A stretch of 64,000 nt of DNA from Anagrus nilaparvatae (Eukaryota; Arthropoda; Insecta; Hymenoptera; Mymaridae). The notes beneath the pieces are model-generated. The model was not told the DNA's origin and did not search any database. It saw only the letters and a program-made list of their open reading frames with translations. Below are positions 30,542 to 42,792 of the stretch, in pieces. How positions within the stretch are numbered: position 1 is the first letter of the stretch; the number at the start of each line of letters is the position of its first letter. Made by a program: the position numbers and the translations under genes. The stretch is taken from NCBI GenBank assembly GCA_022575985.1, contig JAKSXM010000272.1, positions 28,103,501 to 28,167,500 on the forward strand, given 5' to 3'.

Positions 30542-33052
30542 CTTCGAGCTGTGATAATTTTTTTCGTAATAACATGATAATATTGTCTTTATTTTTATTT
30601 TCATTTTTTAAAATGTCATTTTCATATTTTAGTCTGTTATTTTCGTACTGTAATTTATTAATTATTAAATCTTTATCGATTTTTAAGTCTTCTAATAATT
30701 TTTCGGCCGATGGACGTTTTTTTGGATTTTTTTGTACCAATTGACTTACGATATGTACCTAATTAAATAGTTAAGTAGATTATTTTTAATAAAAAACCTA
30801 ATATAATTATAAAAAGATACTATTGTTTAACTATTATTTACCCATTCTGGATGTTTTTCTTCAAGTATGCTTGGTATTTCTCCATTTTTCAAAGTTTCAA
30901 TCATTTGAATACACTCCATGTTTGTTTGCATAGGTATTAGCAACTCTAAAATGACAATTCCTAAACTGTATACATCACTCTAGATTTTAAATAAATAAAT
31001 TAAAAATAAATTTTGATTATAAATAAATTTTATAAATAATTTTATTTGCAAGACCAAAAAATTTTAAATATAGTTTAGGAACCTTTGGGTTACATTCTCC
31101 TTTTAACTGCTCTGGAGCTGCATACAAATGAGTACCTATAATTTCATCGTGACCATCTTTTTGCAGAGGACATGCTAATCCAAAATCTCCAAGTTGAATT
31201 TGCAATTTTCCGGAAGTGGAGATGAAAATATTACTTGGCTAGGTAAATTTTTATAAGTATTTATACTTTAATAAATTATATAATAAATTATACAAATTAA
31301 TTAGAGATTTCTCTACCTTAATATCATGATGAACAATATTTAAAGAATGAATGTAACTTAATCCTCGTAGGATTTGAGTTGCAATGGCTGCTATTGATGA
31401 AGTGCAAGTTGGCTCGGTTCTTTCATCCAGCCATTGTCGCAATGTTTTATCACATAATGCCATTTGAATGTACAATATTGCAAATTTCTAAAATTGTAAT
31501 ACAAATTAAATTTTTGAATTTAATAACAATGAAATAATAAATAATTAATTCATTTTAAGACTTCAATGATGATTAACTGAACAAAGAAATTAACTTTCAA
31601 TATCTAACATTAAATTCTAAAATAATAATTAATAATAATAATAAATAATTAAATTTACTGATTGTCCATTTTTATATTGACAAATTTTTTTATGATTATC
31701 CAAAAATGATTCATCATTGGAAGTACTTTCATCTGTACTAGTTTTGGAGCTAGCAGATTCTTTATTGCTACTACTCTTTTCGGAGCTTAATGTATCTTCT
31801 TTTTCATTGTCTCTAAAAGAAATAAAATCTAAACTACCAGATCCTTCTGTAACTTCATTATTCTTATGACTTAATACTGAACTTCTTTTATTAGATACTT
31901 GATCTATTTTCCGAAACTTTTTCAGCCAAGATTTTTTTGATTTTTTCTTATTTTCAGACAAAATTTTACTGTTGCTACATGAATCATCACTTAAGCTAGA
32001 AGATTTATTTACACATTGCAATCGAGGAAAATTTACTGGAGACACAGGTTCTATCCATGCTTGTTTGTATGAAACAATATTTGTATGATTTAACTTAGCT
32101 AAAGTCTTGACTTCTTCTATATGTCGCATAACTGTTTTCATCTTTTGCGGTTTCACAATTATTTTTTTAATTGCATACTCTACTTCATCCAACTTATGTA
32201 TGGCTTTGTATACGCTTCCAAAACCACCAGCCGCTATAAAACCAATTTCTCTAAACTGGTCATGATAAGTTGACGTTGTTAAAGCCAAGGGCCTGAAATA
32301 TATTTAATATTTTTTATTCTTAGTTATTCTTTCTTTCATTCAAGTGAAATTAAGACTAAAAAGATTAATAATTTACAAGGGCCATTTGGAGACATGTTCT
32401 ATACAAGAACTAAAATGTAGGCTAACTTGATGTTTAAATATAATCTTAATTTGACCTTAAGTCAACTCAAATGTGTAAAATTCATTTTAATAAATGATAA
32501 AAAATTAACCTGGGTATTGCTATTGTACTATCGCTTCCAAGAGTTGCACGAGCAATTGATATTAGTTTAAAAAGAGCTTGTTTGTATTTTCCTCGGATAA
32601 ATTCATATTCTCCCATGTTGTAAGTTGAATCAATCAATTTCATATCATGTGCATTATCACATAACACTAATTAAATCAAATATATTTATTTAAATTTGAG
32701 GACTAAACAATTACATAGGAACATATTTTAACACTCACAATAATACAGTTTTTCTCTACGCTCATGGTCATTTTCTAAAATTGAACAGATTTGACTAATT
32801 AATGATCCAATAAAAAAACTAGATGCTGATAAATTTCCTAAAATCTGTTTATTTACTTTTTTACTTTCATCTAAGCGTCTTGTTGGCCATAAATTTCCTT
32901 AAAAAAATAAGAAAAATAAAATAATTTATCAAAATACAAGAAAATATATAAGGTATACCTTTTTCAAAAGTTGTTATTGTTGACAATCCTTTCCATGGGT
33001 TATTGTCAATGGGATCTTTTTCGTCGCCCATTTTCTTCATTTTAAAAACCAT
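30522..33052 (-). CDS. EIF2AK1: eIF2alpha kinase, heme-regulated inhibitor (HRI) type
   Basis: Eight exons in transcript order: 33052-32959, 32897-32739, 32666-32510, 32292-31659, 31487-31317, 31238-31083, 30979-30842 and 30758-30522, giving 581 residues. No signal peptide or membrane segment is seen, which excludes PERK, and no GCN2 or PKR modules are present. The kinase shows a glycine loop (IAAGGFGSVYKA, about 154-165), the ATP lysine in EYAIKKI (about 178), a long Ser/Lys-rich insert (about 218-348) typical of eIF2alpha kinases, DFG (about 423) and a C-terminal coiled coil (NKLQYENNRLKYENDILKNE), as in HRI. HRI phosphorylates eIF2alpha and slows translation under heme shortage or mitochondrial stress. 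The catalytic motif reads HHD, not HRD. I take ATG 33052 because an in-frame stop precedes it upstream. Divergent from ASPM. Confidence 0.86.
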
Positions 33053-33455
33053 TCGTTCTGCAATAAATTTTTTACTCAACTTGTATATTTAAATCATATT
33101 AGGGGATTGAAATTTTTTCAGATCATTTTCTTTTTTTACAATATATATACACACTTTATACGTTCACCTAGTCTGCTGATATTTTAGGTTAATTTCTTTT
33201 CTCTTTCTTTTTTTTGAAAAATTCTGCAGAGCCATCTGGAGCCATCTATAAAAATATTTGAATTTTAAACAAAGCATAAAACAAAACGGTCAGAATTTGC
33301 AAGCGCGAGATGAAATTTTTATTTATTTACAAGGAATTGAAAGTGAAAAAGTGAAAAAGTTATGTTATAGTTAAAAATTTTACTTTATCGGTTAATTTAA
33401 TGCATTAGGTTCTACAGAAAAATTAATTTTTTTTTTAATATTCAGATCATTAATC
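33053..33455. promoter_or_regulatory. Shared upstream region of HRI and ASPM
   Basis: 403 bp between divergent start codons. A possible acceptor (TTATTGCAG) just before the HRI start hints at a 5' UTR intron. No specific factor site is assigned. Confidence 0.4.
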
Positions 33456-36400
33456 ATGTTTTTTCAGGTAAAAATATATTTAAAAAAAAAGTATACGCAA
33501 GAGTACTTTATTTCTGTATTAATTTTATTTTTTTTAAGGTAAATATTACGCCTAAACCAAAAAAAACAAAAGAATCTATAATAAAAGAAGAAAATGAAGC
33601 AAATAAAATTCACAAATTATCACTTGCACCATTCCAAGCTCCAACACATATTAAGATGGAAACTGATATTAATGTAGCCATCAAGAGTATTTTAAATATT
33701 GAAAATCCAAATAATCATTCAGCAACTGTAAGTTATTAATTTTATTATTATTATTTTTTTAAATCTTTAAGTGTACTATTTTGTAATTAATTTATATTAA
33801 AGATTTCAATAACTAAAATACCCCCTCAAGAACGTTGCATCAGTACAAATTCAAATCAGTTGCAAATTCAACCCAAGAGTAATGCCTCTTTAGAAATTAT
33901 TTGGCATCCAAAAGAAAGCGGAGCATGGCGAGAAACTATACAGTTAACTGATAATCGACGAGGAAAACATGATGTATTTTTAGTTTTAAATTGTAAAACA
34001 CAGAACAAAAAAGGAAAAATTAAAACAGAATTAAAACTAGATAAAAAATTAATAAAACAAAGTTGTTCTAATATTAATAATGAAAACAAAACAAAAACTT
34101 TAACAAGTAATAAAAATTTTGACCAAAAAAATAAAAATAAATGTTCAACTCAGCCAGCAGTAAAAAGAACAATATCAAACACTGTTGAATCTGATAAAGA
34201 AAATATTTCTAATAATTTAAATTGGTTGATAGATCAAGCAAGGATTAAAAAGCAAAAGAGAGATTATTCGCCATCTAAGGATTTTTCTCAAATTTTAAAT
34301 TCCAGCTCTTTTAAATTTACACCATTAAATACCAAGTCACAAACTAAAACTTGTCAAACTACTACAAATGAAAATGTTTTCGATTTTTCTCCAAAAAAAA
34401 TAGGTAAAATTTATGTTCAGTATTTATTTATTTATTCATCAATGTTAGAATTTTTTTTTCATATAGATGTGAATAATCCAGAATCTTGGACTATAAGACA
34501 ATCAGTAATCATGGAAAATAAGGTTGAAACGTATTTAAGAAAAGAAACCTACATAACAGTTCCAAAATATTTAAATATCCCAACTGAGAAAAGTGAAAAT
34601 TATGAGCGAGATTCTTTATCTCCAAAACTTGATAGACAATCAGATTTTTCAATGCTTCTAAATGATATAAAATTTACCCCTTTAAAAAAAGATAAAAAAG
34701 TAGAGACTGTTAATCCTTTTTCACCAAAATCATGCTCATTTGGAGAAGAACCTAAGGATGTTAGCAATCCATTTAAAAATGGATTTGACGATTCAGTTTC
34801 CATTAAAAATATAACTTTTGAAATGGATACTCCGGATTGTTTTAAAAATTCAAAGAATAATAGCTTTGAATTAAATTCTTCTCCCATTTGTCCTGAAAAC
34901 TCAGTTCTGAAACCAATAAAACTTGACACAAATTTTAAGAAACAAAATTTTAATATTGAATTTTCAACTCCCATTAATAGAAATAAACCAGTCTATAACA
35001 GCCAAATTTTAGATAGTGCAAAAAAAATTTTAGAAGCAGATTTATGGATAAAAAAAGAAAATAAAGTATCACTAAATGACTCTACTTTATTCAGTATTAC
35101 AGAAGAAAAAAATCTAGTGCAAGCAGCTAAAAATGCTGAACAAGTGCCCATGTGTCAACAAGCTGAAAATTTTTACGAATTCAAAGAACCAGAAGCTGTT
35201 TGTATTGAAATTTCACCACCTAAAAGACAAAAAAAAAGAAACTTATTGAATAGATTATCACCTTCAAGCAAAATATCATCTCCAATAAATAAAAAAAAAA
35301 ATTTAACAAAAGGCAAAGTTCCTTTAGATATTTCGAATTTAACAAAAACGTTACAAATTGACAATAAAACAATCAATGGTACGTTGAGTAAATTTGTACT
35401 TGACATCAAAATAATTATTAATCTAGTTAAATAAAATAATTGTTTATATTTAGGTAAAATACCAACTGTTATCTCAAAATTGTCACTAGCAAAGTTAAGA
35501 AAACCTTGCAAAAAATCAAAAAAAAAGGATTCAAAAATGGATGATTCAAGTGATTTCATGTATACGTTTTATAATCCAGATCCTTTTGCTGCCACAATGA
35601 CTTATGATCCTTTTTTAACCAGGTAAATAGACCTTGTATAAAATTAATTAATTTTTTAATTTAACAACAGTCATTTTTTTCATTTAAAACTCATTTTATC
35701 CAGTTCTATATACTGTAACGAGCAATGGATTTCAAATCAAGAAATAGAATTTAAAAAATGGTTAAATGCTTTGTTAACACCACCAGAAGATCTTAATGTA
35801 GATATTGAATCAAATCCAATTGACGTTGGAAAAATATGGCAAGCATGTCGAGGAAAAGACAATATTACTCTTGCTGAAACTAAGGAATCTGTTTGTTTAA
35901 GATATCACACTAATGTTAGATTAAATACATTAAGAAAAGCTGCTTTAGCCATGTATCAAAGAAAAGAAATATTAATTGCTTTGAAACAAACTACTGTAGG
36001 CATAGAAAAAGAAATACTGCAAGTAAGAAGTGATCGTGATCTTCACAAAGATATAGGTATTTAATAGTTTGATTTATAATTTAATAATTAATTATTTTTT
36101 ATTTATTTAAAAAAAATTTTAATTTCCATTGGTTAGATAAATATAATAATATAAATAATGCAAACTGTAAAAATGCAAAGATATATTTTTTTTTAAATTC
36201 TTGATCCATGTTCTGTACAGTTTAATTATGGAGGGTATTTAATCAAAGTCTTAATAGCTAAATACTATATTTTCTTGTCAGTGGCCAGAAAGCACGTATT
36301 TCCCGGCCGCAGCGCGATTCGAAAATACGTGTTTTCTAGCCACGGGTGAAGAAATAGTATATTTTTACCCATGGCCACAAAAGTAAAGAATGGCCCAAAT

Positions 36401-39400
36401 CGCACGTAAATTACCGTCCGAGGCGAAGCCGAGGATGGTAAACTGCGATTTGGGGCATCCTTTTTCGTGTCCAGAAAGTGCGTGTTTTCTGGCCGCTGCG
36501 CTATTCGAAAAAACGCATTTTCTCAACACTGAGCAAGAAAAATTATGTTTTGGCCTCAGCCGTAAGAAAAGAATGTACCAGATCGCAGTTTGCCATCCTC
36601 GGCTTCGCCTCGGATTGCAATTTACGTGCGATCTGGGCCATTCTTTATTTTTGCGGCCTAAGATAAAAATATACTATATGACATATGGTTCCTTAACACA
36701 AGTAAATTATTATCTGAAGTAAAGTAGAGACTGAAATTTGGGGAATTCTTTTTCTATGACTGTTTTTAAAATCCCTTTATTAGTATTGGCCAAAACGTAA
36801 AAGTTAGGAATGAATATCCTAAAATATTATCCATAACTACTTCATGAAAAAAATCTTGAAAAATTAATGCAAACATTAAAAATTTATTATACAAAACATG
36901 TTTTAACATGGAACATGTTTTTAGGTAGAGGGTACCTCAAGAACTTGAAAATTAAGAAGGGGGGTCAAATTTATCCGGTTTAAAGAGAGGGGGGTCAAAT
37001 GAGACTTATTGAAGGGACTTGGAATAATTCGGGTATAGAGATTTAGAAAAATTTTGATTTAGGGACCTAGAATAATACGCGTTTAAGAAATCAGAATAGT
37101 TTGGGTTTAGAATCTTAACATTTAGTAGGGTGATAATTACAAATTATAAAATTAGAAAATTGTATAAGGTGGCCAGAAAAATAACGTGCGACTTTTTCTC
37201 AGAAAAAAAAGATTGCCCGAGATCATAATTTATAATTCCTCTGCTTTGCTTTCTATGATAATTTACATATAATCTGGGTCATTCTTTATTTTTTTTGGGT
37301 CATAAATACTGTTCTCTGTGCTTTTTGCAAATAAAATTTAATTCATTAACGTCTTTGTCACTTTGATAAAAAAATTTATTGTTCGAAACTAATTTATATT
37401 TTTAACTCGAAATTTATGTCCAGGGGTTTTTGAAGTTACTAAATTCAATAATCAACAGAAAAAATCCATAGAATTTTATCCAAGGGCTCAAAAATCCTAA
37501 AAAATTTTAGTTTTTCCTTCTAATTAAGATTTTTAAATCTTGTACCCTTTAAAAAATCTACCCTTATTTTCTAAAGTTAACTTTACAAATTTGTTAAAAC
37601 TTGAATTTTAAATTCTTTATTGTTTTTTCTCGAAATACGAATAATCATAAATTCATACCAAAGGTAAAATAATAATAAAATTTATAAAAATAAACATATA
37701 TTAACACGAATTTGTAAATAAAAATTAATAATTTAATTAAATTATATATTGACGAGAAAACAGTATTAATATACCGTTTTTCATTCCAAGTAATTAAATT
37801 ATTTGATGAGTTTATTATAATAGCTATTTATTAAACAAGGGATAAAATATTGGTTTTGGCTTTGCATGCAGTTGTATGCACGAGCGAATGCAGACAGCAT
37901 GGAAAAGTCGAACCCTATATTTTGTTCCGTGTTCTAAAACATAGTTTTACATATAATGGGCAAAAAAGTCATCTCCCTAGGGTAGAAAATAGGTTTTTTT
38001 TTGCCATAGATATGTAAAATAATAAACACAATCTCAATGAAACTATATACAAGTACACAATTTTTTTATTATCGTTATCTGTGTTTCTGAGGACTGAGCC
38101 TCCCTTTGTCACACAGAATAATTATTGAAAAGAAAAATTTAATTATTTTGATGTTACAAATAAATAAATAATGAGAAAATTTTTGTTCTTTTCGACTCTG
38201 CGAAAAAACAGATAAGTCTCGTCAGTATAACGAACTGTTTTTTTCGCGTTTTACATATGAACACAAAATATTACTGCAATTAAATTTTTAATAAATTTAA
38301 AAATTTTTAATTATTTACAAAAAAGAGGACTTACTGAGACCACAGCTGAGAACATGCGAGACTCAAACTGTTTTTTCGCAGAGTCGAAATGAACAAAAAT
38401 TTTCTCATTTTTTATTTATTTTTAGCATCATGCAATTTTTCTTCAACAATTATTCTGTGTGACAAAGGGAGACTCAGTTCTCAGAAACACAGATAACGAT
38501 ATAATGAAAAAATTGTGTATTTGTATAGTTCCATCGAGATCGTGTTTATTGTTTTATAATAAACTCATCAAATAAATTATTAAATTATCTTTAACTTGAA
38601 TTATTTTATAGGATTGCAAAAAATCATTCTGGAATTATTGCTCAGTTACAATCCACTGTGGCTTAGAATTGGATTAGAAACTATTTATGGAGAATCAATT
38701 CCACTTCGTTCAAATGATGATTTAACTGGTCTTACAAAATTCCTTCTCAATAGATTTTTCTCTGATCCACATCTCGTAAAAACTCATTCGCATTCGATGC
38801 ATCCAAATATCAGACTTCCTAGTTTTCAAGGCCTTATAAATAAATATATTCTTAAAAAATTCTTATACCTTGTTTATTTTCTTGATTTTGCAAAGAATAA
38901 TAAACTCATTGGTCATGATCCTTGCTTATTCCACAAGCGGTCAACGACAAAAGATAGTCGATCAATTTTATTAGAATTTTCTCGCCAAACTTTAGCCGGA
39001 ATAGGAGATATAACAAAAGTTTTGAGGTTCTATGGATATGTTGTCACACATAAACAAACGCCTTTGGATGAATATGATTATGCTGTTGCAAGTATTAGCA
39101 CTGATTTAAGAGATGGTGTACGACTATGTCGTGTTATGGAAATTATTACAGGCAAAAAATGTTTAACATGTCGCTGTCGGTTACCGGCAATATCTCGTTT
39201 GCAAAGAGTACACAATGTTAATGTAGCTTTGAGTTCGTTATTTGAATCTGGCTATAACATTCAAGGCAATATTGATGGAAAATGTATAGCTGATGGGCAT
39301 CGAGAAAAAACTTTATCACTGCTTTGGCAAATAATTTATAAGTTTCAAGCTCCTAGATATGAAAAAGCAGCTAAAACATTGCAAAAATGGTGGAGGTCAA

Positions 39401-42400
39401 AACTTTGCTATATTAGAATTAAAAATATTTTAAAAAATATAAAAAATCATTCTGCAAGCGTCATACAAAGATCTTGGAGATGTTATTTGGCGAGGAAAGA
39501 ATTCAAGATATTGAAAGAAAATTATTACAAGGATTTAAAATTGAAAGAAGAGGCAGCTAGAAAAATACAAATTTATTGGAGAGCCAAAAATGAAATGAAA
39601 CAGCAGCAAAAATATTTTCAACATTTAAAATTATCAATCACAAAAATTCAAAAATGGTGGAGAAGAATTTATCATACAAGAGAACACGTTAAACTTTTTA
39701 ATGAAAAAAGAATTCTTATTAGAAAAGTTCAACAAAAATGGAGAGCCAAACGATTAATGAATATCGAAAGAAATTCATATCTTGAAAAAAAATCAAATGC
39801 AATTAAAATACAAAATTATTGGAGATCTTATAAATTAAGTAAATTGATATATAATGATTATCAAAATTCAAAAAAACTTGTTGTATTGATGCAACGTAAA
39901 TGGCGTGCAAAAATTTTAATGAGAAAAAATCGTGATTTGTATTTAAGAAAACTAAAAGCTATAAATAATATAAAAATATGGTGGAAAAGATATCTTATTT
40001 ACAAAAAAGATAGAAATAATTTTATCCAGTTGAAAAGTTCTGTCAGAAATATAGAAAATTTATGGATTGCTAAAGTTGAAGGAAAAAGAGAAAGAGAAAA
40101 TTTTCTTTTACAAAAATCTAGTGCCAATGTGATAAAAAAATCATGGAAAAGGTATAATGAAACTAAAAAATATGTTCAAAAATACAAAACAAAACAAAAA
40201 GCAATTGTTAAAATACAAAGCTGGTGGCGGATGATTGTCCAATTGAATAAATATAAAAAAATTCGTCAAAACTGTGTCATTCTTCAAAATTGGTGGAGAA
40301 GCGTACTTTTAACGAGAAATCAAAACTCCGAATTTTTGCTATTAAAAAAATCAGCCATATGCATCCAAAAAAATTGGAGAATGAAAAAATGCAGGTCTAC
40401 TTATTTGCAAAAAAAATCTGCAGTCTTGAAAATTGAACTGTGGTACCTGAATCTTATCGTTTCCAGAAACGTTCGCGAAGAATATTTAAGAGTCAAAGCT
40501 TCGGTGAAAATAATTGAAAACAGATGGAAGTCTTTAAAAAAAACAAGAATGGAACGTGAATCTTATTTAGAAAAAAGAAGAGCTTGCATGATAATTCAAT
40601 CTAGATGGAGAGCACAAATGCTTATGAAAAGAGAACGTGAAAATTATTTAAAAATTAAAACTGCTACAATAAAAATTCAGTCTTCGTGGAGAATGATATT
40701 ACAAAAGCGGGCTTACAAAAAGCTGTTGACTCAAATTAAAGCTGCTAATCTGATAAAGTCAAAATGGAAAGCAGTGAAACTTGGAAAAACAGTAAGAGTA
40801 AATTACCTGAAACAGTATTCATCAATTGTATTATTGCAAAGAAAATGGAAAGCAATTTTACTTGGAAATTCCTTAAGACTCGATTTGGAAAAAAAAAGAA
40901 AAGCAGCTATTATTATACAAAAAAATTGGAAATGTTATGTTATGTTGCGTGAATACAGAAGGAAAAAAGCTTCTATTAATTTCATCAAAAATTGGATAAG
41001 ACATAAGCAAGAAGGAGCCAGAGTAAGAAAAGAATATTTAGAATTAAGGGATAATGTTGTGAAAATGCAACGTCTTTGGAAAACAAATCGACAATTCAAA
41101 AGATTTAACAGACAAAGAGAAGCAGCAATTATTATTCAAAAATATTGGAGATCGTATTTGGCTGTTAAAAATTATAGAAAAATAAAAACAGCTGTTAGAA
41201 TCATAGAAGATCGCAGAATTCAGACATTACATGCAAGAGAGATTCGATTGAAATATCTTGAGTTGAGAAAAGGTGCAATTTTGATTCAAAGTTCATGGAG
41301 GAGACATCGTGTATTAAAAGCTTTATCAGTTCAGAGAGAAGCTGCAATTAAGATTCAAAGATTTTGGAGAAGTTACAGAGAAATGAAAATATTACGACAG
41401 CAATTTGTTAAAAAACGTGAGGCTGCGATAACAATTCAGAATTATTACCGGGCCCGTAATTTAGGTTCAGTAGAGAGAAGGAAATACCAAATGATAATTG
41501 TTTCGGTAATTAGAATTCAAAGGTGGTGGAAGCAGATAATTCTAAGCAAAAAGAATATTGAACTTAAATTAAAAAGAAAATGGGCTGTTAGGACTATTGA
41601 AAAATGGTGGATTTCTTCTTGCGAACGATTATTAGAAAAAGAAAGATTGAATCTTGCAGCTACTAAAATACAAGCTGCTTGGAAAGGATATAAAATTCGA
41701 AAAATGAATTGCAGAAAATTGGAAGGAGTTAGAGAAAGGGCAAGAAAAGCTGCCGAAGCTGCTGTACCAACTGCTACCTTAGCTTATCGTCTTCAAGAGA
41801 GCGTCGAATTTTTCATTAACGCTGAAAACATTGGACAGTTATCAATTTGTTTATCTTCACTTGGTAAATTTAAAAAATTTTGTTTTTATATTTTAATTTT
41901 ATTTAAATTTAAGTTTTACAATTTGAAACGACAAATTTTAACGCTTAACTCATTAAAAAATTCAATTATTTCGTATATTTTTAATTTGATTAGCCTCTTT
42001 AGTATAAATACCTTTTTTAAAACTTTTTTTCTTGTATTTGATAAATATTTTCTAAAAATTTTCTTTTTCTAGATGTTATCACACGTCTATCACCAAATGC
42101 CTGTATAAATGTTTGCCAATTAAATTTGGTAACAAAACTCTATGATGTTTTAACAGTTGCCAATCGTTCATTGCCATGGCTTGAAATATGTTTAAAAGAT
42201 ATATCTATTTTATTAACGTTAGCAAAGTTTAATAAAACTAAGCAGTATGTCTGTAAAGTAAGTATATTTATAAGTTTATTTATTTATTAAAATTTACATT
42301 TTTAATTTCTTTCTTTGAAGGCAGAACATATTCAATTGTTAGCAAGATTACTAAATATTTCTTATGACAAAAAGGATGATTTGTTTTTAAATACTGCAAC

Positions 42401-42792
42401 TTTATTCTGGATGCTAATAGAAGATGAAGACTATGCAAATGTAATTAAAAATTTATTTAATTGGTTTTTATAAAATTAATATTTTTGATACTAAAAAAAA
42501 AATTATTTTAAAATTTTAGGAAGCCTGCCATTGCACACAAACAAAATACCTTTTAACAACTTTGTTAAATAAAGTAAATAATAGTAAAACAGCAAAGTTA
42601 AATTTAAATTTATCAAAAATAAAAACAGATCATTTGCCTAGTCCTAAACCAGATTGGGGATTAAATCACAAAAGACCAAGAACATTCAAAAATTCATCAC
42701 AGGCTATTATTGCAATTGCAGAAAAATTAAATATTGGATTGAATCATAGTAAAACCGATATGCACAAATCTTTAAATTTTACTTTTCAATAA
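33456..42792 (+). CDS. asp: ASPM / abnormal spindle
   Basis: Ten exons: 33456-33467, 33539-33727, 33803-34403, 34467-35378, 35454-35622, 35704-36056, 38612-41863, 42073-42257, 42321-42440 and 42520-42792, giving 2021 residues (Drosophila Asp is just under 2000). Order: N-terminal ASH domain (about 40-125, ASLEIIWHPKESGAWRETIQ); a disordered Ser/Lys-rich part (about 130-600); a conserved ASPM block ending in LQKIILELLLSYNPLWLRIG; calponin-homology region (about 830-1000, DLRDGVRLCRVMEIITGKK); about 30 IQ-like units (about 996-1785, pattern IQxxWR); and a C-terminal helical part. ASPM gathers microtubule minus ends at spindle poles, and its IQ units bind calmodulin. The intron 34404-34466 is 63 bp and has no in-frame stop, so reading through is possible. 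Exon 7's open frame runs past the donor at 41864, but the spliced protein matches the family. Confidence 0.94.
36281..36680. repeat. Relatively GC-rich palindromic repeat, family copy 1
   Basis: The left arm (about 36350-36460: GTAAAGAATGGCCCAAATCG, CACGTAAATTACC, CCGAGGCGAAGCCGAGGATG) is mirrored at about 36565-36680 (CCATCCTCGGCTTCGCCTCG, GATCTGGGCCATTCTTTATT). TATATTTTTA-type sequence lies at both outer sides. Motifs such as TGGCCAGAAA and GCACGTATTT recur within. The base composition stands out from the AT-rich surroundings. Related copies lie at 37175-37320 and 60345-60605. Confidence 0.75.
37175..37320. repeat. GC-rich palindromic repeat family, decayed copy 2
   Basis: Starts GGTGGCCAGAAAAATAACGTGC and ends with TCTGGGTCATTCTTTATTTT, in the same order as copy 1 but with the centre decayed (AATTCCTCTGCTTTGC). 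Confidence 0.55.
37788..38597. repeat. Inverted-repeat element in the ASPM intron with a nested insertion
   Basis: The right arm (about 38350-38597) mirrors two left pieces. 37804-37821 (GATGAGTTTATTATAA) pairs with 38560-38577, and 38015-38225 (AATAAACACAATCTC, TATCTGTGTTTCTGAG, CCTTTGTCACACAGAATAAT, CGACTCTGCGAAAAAACAG) pairs with the rest. The left arm is interrupted by the dispersed element at 37822-38014. The right arm reaches to within about 15 bp of the exon 7 acceptor at 38610-38611. Confidence 0.75.
37822..38014 (+). mobile_element. About 190-bp dispersed element nested in the inverted repeat
   Basis: TAGCTATTTATTAAACAAG, TTGGTTTTGGCTTTGCATGC, AGTTGTATGCACG, TAGTTTTACATATAATGGGC and CCTAGGGTAGAAAATAGG recur in the same order at about 61668-61870. 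It separates two halves of an otherwise continuous left arm, so it inserted later. Confidence 0.75.

Larger units (their letters stand above)
36057..38611 (+). other. 2.6 kb ASPM intron filled with repeats
   Basis: This is by far the longest ASPM intron; the others are 62 to 209 bp. It holds a palindromic repeat (36281-36680), a related fragment (37175-37320), a G-rich reiterated stretch near 36950-37130 and an inverted-repeat element from 37788 to about 38597 with another element nested in it. No ORF resembles a known protein. Confidence 0.8.

Noticed and set aside
30522..33052. PERK or GCN2 identity for the eIF2alpha kinase
   Set aside because: There is no signal peptide, membrane segment, RWD or HisRS-like domain; length and the C-terminal coiled coil fit HRI.
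34600..35559. Antisense frames opposite ASPM exon 4 (124 and 128 residues)
   Set aside because: They are shadows of the Ser/Lys-rich sense frame, without splice sites or recognisable domains.
36390..36722. 110-residue frame in the GC-rich repeat
   Set aside because: The frame stays open because of the palindromic, GC-richer repeat. It mirrors itself and has no known domain.
41864..42072. ASPM exon 7 reading on to 42072
   Set aside because: The extra residues are low-complexity Phe/Ile/Asn. A GTAAAT donor at 41864 joins in frame to the conserved C-terminal exon.
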